This document shows positions 7,072 to 13,467 of a stretch of 24,144 nucleotides of DNA, piece after piece; positions within the stretch are counted from its first letter, which is position 1, and every line of letters begins with the position of its first letter. The notes under the pieces were generated by a model, which saw only the letters and a list, made by a program, of their open reading frames with translations, made no database searches and had not been told where the DNA came from. Location of the stretch: contig DATKUB010000040.1 of NCBI GenBank assembly GCA_035530875.1, positions 1 through 24,144 on the forward strand, written 5' to 3'. This stretch comes from JANXYY01 sp035530875. Lineage in GTDB: Bacteria > Actinomycetota > Actinomycetes > Nanopelagicales > Nanopelagicaceae. A program made the position numbers and the translations under genes.

Positions 7072-8636
7072 TCTGACTTTTCTTCCAGTCGGGGGAAAAG
7101 CACTGCACCCTTCGTGACGATCGATCCTTTTGGCAATTGACCCCACGTGGAAACGTTGCTGATTTTCTGGGCAGCGATATCGCCCATGCTTGTGTTAGCT
7201 CCGAGCGATTCCCATAGAAGTTCCGTGGTTGCCGGCATCACCGGGTGAAGCAGAATGGCTAGTGCGCGGAGCGATTCGGCAGTTGCGTAGAGGACCCGAT
7301 TTAGGCCATCAATCTTTGCTGGATCTTTGGCTAGAACCCACGGCGCCTGTTCAGTGACGTAGCCGTTCACCTGCTTGCAAAATTCCATGATCGCGACAAT
7401 TCCGCCCTGAAAATCAAGCGCCGTTATGCACTCATCGGCGGCAGCGACTGCGGCGACAAGGCCCGCCTGTAAGGCAGGTTCGGGGGCCGGAGCCGGAAGA
7501 ATTCCGTCGCAGTATTTTTCGACCATCGCAGCAAGACGTGATGCCAGATTTCCGAAGTCGTTCGCTAATTCGCTCGTATAGCGAGCAGCCATATCTTCCC
7601 ATGAGAACGAGCCGTCGGAGCCAAATGGAATTGCACGCAGGAAGTAGTAGCGGAATGCGTCGACGCCGAAATGAGAAGTGATTTGTCCGGGTGCGATGCC
7701 AGTTAACTTGCTCTTGCTCATTTTCTCGCCGCCAACAAGGAGCCAGCCGTGCGCAAATACTTTGCGAGGCAAGGCCACTCCGGCGGCCATCAACATCGCG
7801 GGCCAAATTACGGCATGAAAACGGAGAATGTCCTTGCCAACAAGGTGAACATCGGCCGGCCAAGTGCGCGCAAACATCTCGCCGCCTGGCGTGTTTGGGG
7901 CATCTCCGAGACCAACAGCCGTTGCGTAATTCAGAAGCGCATCAAACCAGACGTAGAAAACTTGCTTTGGATCCCACGGGACTGGAATTCCCCAGTCGAA
8001 TGACGAGCGAGAGATCGAAACATCCGTTACGCCACTTTCAAGGAACGAAACTACTTCGTTGCGAGCGCTCTCTGGTTCGCAAGCAGACGGATCCTTGCGG
8101 TAGTGCTCAAGAAGTTGATCCGCGAAAGCGCTGAGTTTGAAAAACCAGTTGGTCTCGCTCACCATTTCAACCGGACGCGAGTGAACTGGGCAGAGTTGTT
8201 GTTCGCCGACTAAATCTGCCGCGAGTTTGAACTCCTCACAGCCGATGCAGTAGAGACCTTCGTAAGATCCTTCGTAGATGTAGCCGGCATCCTTAAGTCC
8301 TTGTAAGAACTTTTGCACTCGAGTTGAGTGGCGTTCTTCGGTTGTTCTGATGAAATCATCGTTTGCGATATTGAGTGATTTCCAGAGCGGGCGCCAGGCC
8401 TCATCCACGAGTTTGTCGACCCAGGCTTGCGGCGTGACCCCATTAGCTTGCGCGGCAAGCATCACCTTCTGGCCGTGCTCATCGGTCCCGGTCAGGTACC
8501 AGACGCTCTCACCGCGTTGGCGATGCCAGCGAGTGAGTACATCGCCAGCAACTGTCGTATAGGCGTGACCAAGGTGCGGCGCATCATTCACGTAGTAAAT
8601 AGGCGTCGTCAGATAGAAACTCTTTGCGTCGGTCAC
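7068..8636 (-). CDS. metG: Methionyl-tRNA synthetase
   Basis: MetRS charges tRNA-Met and initiator tRNA. The 522-residue protein has the class I signature HLGH at 21-24 and KMSKS at 305-309. The connective insert carries Cys130-x2-Cys133 and Cys149-x2-His152, a possible single zinc knuckle with His as the fourth ligand. The anticodon-binding helical domain follows to the end. There is no C-terminal tRNA-binding (Trbp111-like) extension, as expected for the short form. The GTG start at 8636 overlaps the rsmI stop (GTGA), and tatD begins in a second GTGA overlap, so rsmI–metG–tatD reads as one coupled operon. Confidence 0.97.
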   Translation of the reverse strand: MTDAKSFYLTTPIYYVNDAPHLGHAYTTVAGDVLTRWHRQRGESVWYLTGTDEHGQKVMLAAQANGVTPQAWVDKLVDEAWRPLWKSLNIANDDFIRTTEERHSTRVQKFLQGLKDAGYIYEGSYEGLYCIGCEEFKLAADLVGEQQLCPVHSRPVEMVSETNWFFKLSAFADQLLEHYRKDPSACEPESARNEVVSFLESGVTDVSISRSSFDWGIPVPWDPKQVFYVWFDALLNYATAVGLGDAPNTPGGEMFARTWPADVHLVGKDILRFHAVIWPAMLMAAGVALPRKVFAHGWLLVGGEKMSKSKLTGIAPGQITSHFGVDAFRYYFLRAIPFGSDGSFSWEDMAARYTSELANDFGNLASRLAAMVEKYCDGILPAPAPEPALQAGLVAAVAAADECITALDFQGGIVAIMEFCKQVNGYVTEQAPWVLAKDPAKIDGLNRVLYATAESLRALAILLHPVMPATTELLWESLGANTSMGDIAAQKISNVSTWGQLPKGSIVTKGAVLFPRLEEKSE

Positions 8637-9505
8637 TTGCCTATCTTGCCAGACGCGACACGCTTGCTCTCCTTCTCCGCGACGACCGCATCGAAGACCA
8701 CTCGCTTTGGCACCGAGAGCGCCTCGGCCACAGCAGCGATCGCCTCCTTCCGCGACATCCCGGCTTCTTCGCGTACCAACACCAGATGAACCATCTCGGT
8801 GGGATCGACATGGCCGACACTTGAGCTAACGCCAGCTATCACGAGTGTAATTTCGCCGAGAATGTCCTTTGACTTACTCCAGGCGGACAATTCCGCCAAC
8901 GAGCCGCGGACAATCTCTTCATAGGTCTTAGTCATTTCCCGACATATGGCTGCCTGGCGATCCGGCCCAAACTCAGCCACCGCATCGTCAAGTGACTCCT
9001 CGAGCCGATGTGGCGCTTCAAAGAGCACGATGGTTCGCCTTTCTTGGGTGAGGCCGCGATAGAAACTCAAGCGCGCCCCTTTAGATCTCGGCACGAAACC
9101 GTCAAAGACAAACCGGTCACTAGGCAATCCTGAGAGAGCCACTGCAGTAAGTACCGCACTTGGCCCGGGAACGGCAGTGACTTTCACGCCAGCATCCAGG
9201 GCCGCTCGTACCAAGCGATAACCGGGATCGCTCACACTCGGCATGCCGGCGTCTGTGATGAGCAAGAGGCGACGACCAGCCAGCATCTCTGCTACGAGAT
9301 CGGCGGTCTTGGCGTTCTCGTTACCTTCGAAATACGAAACGAGCCGAGCCGTATAAGTGGCGCCCAAATCTTTAGCCAGTCGGCTGAAACGGCGCGTGTC
9401 TTCGGCCGCGATCAATTCGGCCAGAGCCAACTCCTCAATCAAGCGAGCAGAGGCGTCGCGCCAATCGCCAATTGGCGCACCCGCCAGAATCAAGACACCA
9501 GTCAC
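8633..9505 (-). CDS. rsmI: RsmI, 16S rRNA (cytidine-1402 2'-O)-methyltransferase
   Basis: RsmI methylates the ribose of C1402 in the decoding centre of 16S rRNA with SAM. The 290-residue protein shows the tetrapyrrole-methylase fold: LAGAPIGDWRDAS near the N-terminus, AAEDTRRFSRL (about 33-43), DAGMPSVSDPGYRLV (about 85-99), AVPGPSAVLTAVALSGLP (about 112-129) and FEAPHRL. In E. coli the first motif starts LVATPIGN; the substitution here is mild. The GTG start at 9505 has no ribosome site, so the message may be leaderless. The 58-nt gap to the divergent pmt gene must hold both promoters. It heads the rsmI–metG–tatD operon. Confidence 0.95.
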   Translation of the reverse strand: MTGVLILAGAPIGDWRDASARLIEELALAELIAAEDTRRFSRLAKDLGATYTARLVSYFEGNENAKTADLVAEMLAGRRLLLITDAGMPSVSDPGYRLVRAALDAGVKVTAVPGPSAVLTAVALSGLPSDRFVFDGFVPRSKGARLSFYRGLTQERRTIVLFEAPHRLEESLDDAVAEFGPDRQAAICREMTKTYEEIVRGSLAELSAWSKSKDILGEITLVIAGVSSSVGHVDPTEMVHLVLVREEAGMSRKEAIAAVAEALSVPKRVVFDAVVAEKESKRVASGKIGK

Positions 9506-9563
9506 AGGAGAACTCTCTCATTTAATTTGCCGTGATTTAACCCGGAGGCAATAAAGTGCTGAG

Positions 9564-10964
9564 GTGATCGAATCCCGCTCAGCACGCATACTCGGCTGGG
9601 CATTGCCGATTCTGGTTATGGTTATTGGTGCCTGGCAGCGTTTCGCCAATCTGGCCAGACCCAAAGGGTTCATCTTCGACGAGGTGTACTACGTCACCGG
9701 AGCCCGCCAACTTCTTAGGCATGGAGTCGAATACGACTACATAAAGCATCAAACCGTTTTTGTTGTCCATCCGCCTGTGGGGAAATGGATTATCGCCGCC
9801 GGTATCAAACTTTTCGGTGACAATGAATTCGGCTGGCGCTTTGCGGTGGCAACTCTCGGGTCCTTATCGATCCTCATCCTGGCACGAGCCGCGAAAAGGA
9901 TGTTTCAGTCGACGACACTCGGCGTCATTGCGGGCATTCTGCTCACTTTCGACGGCATGCATTTCGTCCACTCGCGGGTATCGCTTCTCGACCCAATCCT
10001 CATGTTCTGGTCCCTCTGCGCCTTCGCACTTCTGTTGATCGATCGCGACGAATCTCGTGCCTACGTTGCGATGTGGGGCGAATTTGGACGGCGTCCATTC
10101 CGGTTACTCGCTGGGGTTTGTCTTGGTCTTGCATCCGGAACGAAATGGAGCGGTCTCTACATCACCGCCGCGTTTGCCTTACTCTCACTTTATTGGGACT
10201 TATCAGCCAAGCGCCGAATTTCGCGACCGCTAACGAATAGAAATATCTTGAGCGCGGGCTTCGCGCTTGGAGTACTTCCGATAATCACCTACCTCGCGAC
10301 TTGGATTGGCTGGTTTCGATCATCTCTTGGTTGGGATCGTCATTGGGCCGATACTCAAACTAGTTCATGGAGCTTTATCCCTAGATCACTCAGAAGTCTT
10401 TGGCATTACCACTATGAAATGCTCTTCTTTCATACTCATCTACATACTCCCCACCCGTATCAAGCGAATCCGTTCGGCTGGCTGATCCTTCGCCGCCCGA
10501 CGGCCTTCTACTACTTCACGCCTCCGACTGGAACGAATGGCTGCATGGCCAAGGTCTGTTCACAAGAAGTGACTGCACTCGGAAATCCGCTTATCTGGTG
10601 GTCGGCGATCCTGGCTCTGCTTTATCTTCTATATGTTGTGTTTAGGAAACCTACTTGGCAGGCCGGGGCGATACTTACCGGCTTTGCAGCTGGATATCTG
10701 CCTTGGTTCGCCTTTCTCCATCGCACCGTCTTTTCGTTCTATGGAATCGTCTTTCTTCCTTGGCTGGTGCTTGCCGTCACATATTGCCTCGGCGAGATTC
10801 TGGGGACACCTGAGAGTTCTAAACGGCGATTGCGCATCGGATTTGTGTCCGCTTTCCTGATAGCGACGATTGCCCTCTTCTTCTACTTCTTGCCCGTGCT
10901 TGACGGACAGGTAATTCCATATTCGCAATGGCATTCAAAGATGTGGTTCTCCTCCTGGATCTAG
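9564..10964 (+). CDS. Protein O-mannosyltransferase (GT39, Pmt; Rv1002c-like)
   Basis: This integral membrane glycosyltransferase moves mannose from polyprenyl-phosphate-mannose to secreted proteins as they leave through Sec. The 466-residue protein has about ten hydrophobic helices. The first extracytoplasmic loop carries FDEVYYVT with Asp39-Glu40, the catalytic pair of the GT39 family, and HPPVGKW follows. The middle loop contains PNPYQANPFGW-like sequence and the C-terminus ends PYSQWHSKMWFSSWI, as expected for a complete protein. The GTG at 9564 is odd. The clear ribosome site GGAGG (9543-9547) lies 16 nt away, and a GTG-CTG-AGG-TGA mini-frame at 9556-9567 sits at the proper distance and overlaps the start. 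Divergent from rsmI, as in mycobacteria. Confidence 0.95.
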   Translation: MIESRSARILGWALPILVMVIGAWQRFANLARPKGFIFDEVYYVTGARQLLRHGVEYDYIKHQTVFVVHPPVGKWIIAAGIKLFGDNEFGWRFAVATLGSLSILILARAAKRMFQSTTLGVIAGILLTFDGMHFVHSRVSLLDPILMFWSLCAFALLLIDRDESRAYVAMWGEFGRRPFRLLAGVCLGLASGTKWSGLYITAAFALLSLYWDLSAKRRISRPLTNRNILSAGFALGVLPIITYLATWIGWFRSSLGWDRHWADTQTSSWSFIPRSLRSLWHYHYEMLFFHTHLHTPHPYQANPFGWLILRRPTAFYYFTPPTGTNGCMAKVCSQEVTALGNPLIWWSAILALLYLLYVVFRKPTWQAGAILTGFAAGYLPWFAFLHRTVFSFYGIVFLPWLVLAVTYCLGEILGTPESSKRRLRIGFVSAFLIATIALFFYFLPVLDGQVIPYSQWHSKMWFSSWI

Positions 10965-10970
10965 CGTTCC

Positions 10971-11072
10971 CCTCCCGTGAGCGGCGGCTTGCCTCCCGTG
11001 AGCGGCGGCTTGCCTCCCTTGAGCGGCGGCTCCCCTCCCGTGAGCGGCGGCTTGCCTCCCGTAGTGCCGCGG
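10971..11072 (+). repeat. Tandem array A of a 21-bp GC-rich repeat
   Basis: Four full 21-bp units start at 10971, 10992, 11013 and 11034, and a partial unit starts at 11055. The consensus begins CCTCCCGTGAGCGGCGGCTT, with a final G. Unit 3 carries a T for G and ends TCC. Being 21 bp, the array stays in frame and would encode a PPVSGGL heptapeptide in one frame. It begins six bases after the pmt stop codon. The same unit recurs in opposite orientation at 11388-11456. Confidence 0.93.
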
Positions 11073-11240
11073 ATGTTAATCTGCAACCCTGTATCAACGG
11101 GACACGGAATAGGAGTTTCGATAGCTGGGTTTGCAATTGGAAAGACGGAACTTACAGCTGCTGAGACTTTTTGGTATGTCATACGATGCCTCGCATTCGG
11201 CTACGGATACCTGGCAAAAGTCATCGTAAAAAAGCTTTAA
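11073..11240 (+). CDS. Small hydrophobic protein, module copy A (unrecognised family; ends at a slippery A-run)
   Basis: I do not recognise this family. In this frame, residues around ETFWYVIRCLAFGYGYLAKV continue with IVKKL and a TAA stop. The module closely matches the next gene's EDAWYIIQCLWAGAGYFSKI, so it is one copy of a tandem duplication. If read one base back at the A6 run (11228-11233), the stop is avoided. The reading then continues ALSEAGPSK into copy B, giving a fused protein of about 99 residues. The start is uncertain. ATG 11073 gives 55 residues; the frame also stays open upstream through the repeat array from GTG 10977. The homology with copy B begins only near residue 29 (LTAAE), so the true start could be later. 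No good ribosome site is seen. Confidence 0.5.
   Translation: MLICNPVSTGHGIGVSIAGFAIGKTELTAAETFWYVIRCLAFGYGYLAKVIVKKL
11228..11234 (+). other. A AAA AAG slippery heptamer between duplicated modules
   Basis: In the reading frame of copy A the codons are GTA-AAA-AAG-CTT-TAA. The heptamer A-AAA-AAG has the phase of the E. coli dnaX -1 frameshift site. A -1 slip gives GCT-TTA-AGC-GAA (ALSE), which restores the same KKALSE ending seen in copy B. A one-base loss from an A7 run, real or from sequencing, gives the same picture. Confidence 0.5.
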
Positions 11241-11260
11241 GCGAAGCAGGCCCGTCGAAG

Positions 11261-11371
11261 ATGAATGGTGCCGAAGACGCTTGGTACATCATCCAGTGCT
11301 TATGGGCAGGTGCTGGCTACTTTTCGAAAATCATTTCCAAAAAGGCACTTAGCGAGATCGATGCCACCTAA
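11261..11371 (+). CDS. Small hydrophobic protein, module copy B (unrecognised family)
   Basis: This 36-residue frame from ATG 11261 begins MNGAEDAWYIIQCLWAGAGY, continues FSKIISKKALSE and ends IDAT before TAA. It repeats copy A with the shared pattern E-x2-WY-[VI]-I-x-CL-x3-G-x-GY-[LF]-[AS]-K-[VI]-I-x-KK-ALSE. GAAG lies directly before the ATG, a poor ribosome site, so translation may depend on coupling with or frameshifting from copy A. The central hydrophobic stretch followed by lysines would suit a membrane-surface peptide; function is unknown. The conservation between the two copies, with mostly conservative changes, argues that the protein sequence has been under selection. Confidence 0.55.
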   Translation: MNGAEDAWYIIQCLWAGAGYFSKIISKKALSEIDAT

Positions 11372-11387
11372 GTCTGAACTTAGTACT

Positions 11388-11456
11388 CAAGGGAGGGGAG
11401 CCGCCGCTCACGGGAGGCAAGCCGCCGCTCACGGGAGGGGAGCCGCCGCTCGGCGG
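11388..11456 (-). repeat. Array B: same 21-bp repeat in inverted orientation
   Basis: On the plus strand this region shows the reverse complement of the array A unit. Two full units lie at 11397-11417 and 11418-11438, flanked by partial units at 11388-11396 and 11439-11456. The last part forms a tight local hairpin (CCGCC-GCTC-GGCGG). With array A it makes an inverted repeat around a segment of about 315 bp carrying the duplicated small protein. Before the IS insertion, array B lay close to the 3' end of tRNA-Ala. Confidence 0.92.
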
Positions 11457-11470
11457 AATTCTCCGAAAAA

Positions 11471-11485
11471 AAGTGGAGCTGAGGG
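11471..11485 (+). repeat. Left target-site duplication of the IS481-like element
   Basis: AAGTGGAGCTGAGGG here is identical to 12505-12519, on the other side of the element. The copy at 12505-12519 forms the 3' end of tRNA-Ala (minus strand), so the left copy is a stranded fragment of the tRNA 3' end. Confidence 0.88.
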
Positions 11486-11511
11486 TATAAAACTGACGGA
11501 GATGCTTGACA
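11486..11511 (+). repeat. Left terminal inverted repeat of the IS
   Basis: It reads TATAAAACTGACGG and ends CTTGACA. It matches the inverted right end at 18 of 26 positions. Confidence 0.75.
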
Positions 11512-11540
11512 GTTGGGGTCCCTAAAAACTAGGAATTGCC

Positions 11541-12614
11541 ATGAACTCACAAGCCTATGAACGCCAGATCCGCCACCGATTAACCGTCCTTCGCCACGCC
11601 GATGAAGTCTCGATGAACGTAGCGGCGACCTGTCGCCACTACGGCATCAGCCGCCCCACTTTTTATAAATGGGAGCGTCGTTTTAAGGCCGAAGGCCCTG
11701 AGGGGTTGCGTGAGCGCTCCCGGGCGCCGAAGAACTCGCCGAACGCCACCAGCTCTGAGGTGGTGGGAAAGATCATCTACCTGCGCCAGAACTACCACTT
11801 TGGTCCACAGAAGATTGCGATGTATTTGAAGCGCTATCACGATCTCACCATCTCCGACTCGGGAGTCTGGCGGATACTCAAGAAGTTCGAACTCAATCGC
11901 CTGCCTACCTCCCAGCGCTATAAGCGCCATGATCGCAAGTGGAAGCGTTATGAGAAGCAGCTACCCGGTCATCAGATCCAAATTGATGTGAAGTTTGTCG
12001 ATGCCATACAGGGCTCTGGTAGGCGTAGAAAGTTCTACCAGTTCACCGCTATCGATGATTGCACCCGCTTGAGAGTGCTGCGCCTCTACCCCCACTGCGA
12101 TATGAAAACTGCCATCCAGTTCTATGACTACACGGCCTCTCGATTACCTTTCAAGATCGAACGGGTGCAGACCGATAACGGCTCCGAGTTCCAAACAGCG
12201 TTCCATCTGCACCTGTTGGATCAAGGCGTTGAACATCACTACATCCGCCCACGCACCCCAAGGCTCAACGGCAAGGTGGAACGCTCACACCGCATCGATG
12301 CCGAGGAGTTCTACCGGCTACTCGATGGTGTCATCATCGATGACACGAATCTGTTCAATGACAAACTTCAAGAATGGGAGGATTACTACAACTACCATCG
12401 CCCTCATGGAGGACTGGCAGGAGCGACCCCCTACGAGCGATTGAAAGAGAAAACCAACTCAACCAACCCAGACACCGTTGTTAAGGATGAACGTCAGTTG
12501 CACAAAGTGGAGCTGAGGGGATTCGAACCCCTGACCCCCTCATTGCGAACGAGGTGCGCTACCAGCTGCGCTACAGCCCCTAACAGGACGTTCGCGAGGT
12601 TATCACTTACCTAG
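11541..12614 (+). CDS. IS481-family DDE transposase (frame runs out of the element)
   Basis: The transposase opens with a helix-turn-helix (NVAATCRHYGISRPTFYKWE, about 27-45) and then a positively charged linker. The RNase H-like rve core contains the catalytic triad Asp149 (IQIDVKF), Asp212 (QTDNGSEF) and Glu247 (LNGKVERSH), with D-34-E spacing; YNYHRPHGGLAGATPYE closes the core. ATG 11541 has AGGA about 7 nt upstream. The gene looks active, with no internal stop or frameshift. It lacks a stop codon inside the IS. Residues from 322 onward, including GFEPLTPSLRTRCATSCATA, are antisense translation of tRNA-Ala and flanking DNA, so the native protein is about 321 residues plus whatever the target supplies. 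Confidence 0.93.
   Translation: MNSQAYERQIRHRLTVLRHADEVSMNVAATCRHYGISRPTFYKWERRFKAEGPEGLRERSRAPKNSPNATSSEVVGKIIYLRQNYHFGPQKIAMYLKRYHDLTISDSGVWRILKKFELNRLPTSQRYKRHDRKWKRYEKQLPGHQIQIDVKFVDAIQGSGRRRKFYQFTAIDDCTRLRVLRLYPHCDMKTAIQFYDYTASRLPFKIERVQTDNGSEFQTAFHLHLLDQGVEHHYIRPRTPRLNGKVERSHRIDAEEFYRLLDGVIIDDTNLFNDKLQEWEDYYNYHRPHGGLAGATPYERLKEKTNSTNPDTVVKDERQLHKVELRGFEPLTPSLRTRCATSCATAPNRTFARLSLT
12479..12504 (-). repeat. Right terminal inverted repeat of the IS
   Basis: On the minus strand it begins TGTGCAACTGACG and ends CTTAACA. It lies directly against the tRNA-Ala 3' end. Confidence 0.78.
12505..12519 (+). repeat. Right target-site duplication, overlapping the 3' end of tRNA-Ala
   Basis: It is identical to 11471-11485. 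It covers the last 12 bases of tRNA-Ala (12508-12519) and three flanking bases, so the duplication preserved a complete tRNA. Confidence 0.88.
12508..12580 (-). tRNA. tRNA-Ala (anticodon CGC)
   Basis: The minus strand folds into a full 73-nt cloverleaf. The acceptor stem is GGGGCTG with CAGCTCC, including G3·U70, the alanine identity pair. The D stem is GCGC/GCGC. The anticodon stem CCTCG/TGAGG encloses TTCGCAA, giving anticodon CGC for codon GCG. The T arm is AGGGG-TTCGAAT-CCCCT and the discriminator is A. CCA is not encoded. The 3' end abuts an IS481-like element, which separates the gene from its former downstream DNA. Confidence 0.96.
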
Positions 12615-12641
12615 CGCAAGGGTGAAAGCGGGTTGTCAGGC

Positions 12642-13385
12642 TCACTGGTTGGCCGCTCTGGCAGACATCTCGGTCGCCGCTGCATCTGCTGCGACTTGAT
12701 CAAAGACCTCATCGCGGGAAGGTGCAATCGCTGAGAGACGGGAAGCCTCTTCGGCCTGCTGCTCCGCAGTCCAAGACCCCGGTTTGGTGAGATCGATAAC
12801 CCGGTGAGCGCGAACTGCTTTTGGTGCAGTTACATACGTTGGCACAGGCACCTTCGCTGGCTCCCAGGCGCTTTCTCGACGTTCGATTACATGCACGCCA
12901 GTCGAAACTGCTGGCAGGGTAAGCGTCGGTTCTTGAATTGTTTTCGCGAAGGAGAGAGTCGAGGGGCGCACTGTGACCTCGAGGTTATGCGCGGCGCGGA
13001 TAACCTCACGACGCATGACTAACTCTTCGGCCACCTTGGCTCTACGCACATATGCCAGATATAGCGCGAAGGTAATAACGGGCAGAGCAACTATCCAAGG
13101 AGTAACAAGACTAAACATAGACAACCCCACCGTAAGAATGAGCATCCCAATGATGCCGGTGAAAATTTGCTGGCGTCGACGAAGCATGGTCTTTCGAGCC
13201 TCGACGCGTTCTGACACCGTCACGCTTACCTCCGCGCCGGTACCTCGAGCGACCACGCGCATCGCGTCCCGGTATCGCTCGACCGACTTAGACTCACTCA
13301 CCTCGTCGTGACGACGGAGCCAGGCTGGGACGAAATAGGCAATCCAGATCACGGCCACGACGGCATAAATGATTCCAGACCCCAC
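12642..13385 (-). CDS. GlpR-like membrane protein (conserved neighbour of moeA/rimJ; Rv0996-like)
   Basis: The 247-residue protein has an N-terminal membrane helix (about 4-20, IIYAVVAVIWIAYFVPAWL). A basic segment with conserved-looking HDEVSESKSVERYRDAMRV follows, then a two-helix hairpin (about 73-93 and 95-113) and a long cytoplasmic, low-complexity C-terminal part. Its topology and position next to rimJ and near the MoeA-type gene match GlpR, described in Corynebacterium glutamicum as the membrane receptor of the gephyrin-like division protein Glp. This assignment rests on synteny and topology, not on alignment. The GTG start at 13385 lacks a clear ribosome site. An 82-nt gap separates it from rimJ. 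Confidence 0.75.
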   Translation of the reverse strand: MGSGIIYAVVAVIWIAYFVPAWLRRHDEVSESKSVERYRDAMRVVARGTGAEVSVTVSERVEARKTMLRRRQQIFTGIIGMLILTVGLSMFSLVTPWIVALPVITFALYLAYVRRAKVAEELVMRREVIRAAHNLEVTVRPSTLSFAKTIQEPTLTLPAVSTGVHVIERRESAWEPAKVPVPTYVTAPKAVRAHRVIDLTKPGSWTAEQQAEEASRLSAIAPSRDEVFDQVAADAAATEMSARAANQ

Positions 13386-13467
13386 GATTGCTCAAGATAC
13401 GTGGAAATCAATAGCAATACGTGCATTGGTGTCGGTGTGTCGGAATTGTCGCGTTAGGAAAAAATGT

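Larger units (their letters stand above)
11486..12504 (+). mobile_element. IS481-like insertion sequence, about 1,019 bp, inserted in the 3' end of tRNA-Ala
   Basis: The element has imperfect 26-bp terminal inverted repeats. The left one (11486-11511) and the reverse complement of the right one (12479-12504) agree at 18 of 26 positions, with an uninterrupted core AACTGACG. It is bounded by a 15-bp direct repeat. A single DDE transposase gene fills it. TTGACA at 11506-11511, within the left repeat, could be the -35 box of the transposase promoter, with TAGGAA 18 bp further as a weak -10. Length, termini and transposase fit the IS481 family. The left tip begins TATAA where the right begins TGTGC, so the left end may be slightly degraded. 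Confidence 0.85.

Noticed and set aside
10819..11182. Minus-strand frames rich in SRREASRRSREG or GGKPPLT across array A
   Set aside because: They are translations of the tandem repeat and of the antisense of pmt, with no ribosome site or family features.
10971..11456. The GC-rich repeats as a CRISPR array
   Set aside because: The units are directly tandem at 21 bp with no spacers, and no cas genes are near.
11265..11525. Plus-strand frame through copy B, array B and the left IS end
   Set aside because: It reads copy B in the wrong frame, then the repeat array, and crosses an IS boundary. It is a chance frame.
11471..12519. The 15-bp repeats as attL/attR of an integrase-type island at tRNA-Ala
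   Set aside because: The interval has only a DDE transposase and matching terminal inverted repeats, with no integrase. A target duplication explains it.
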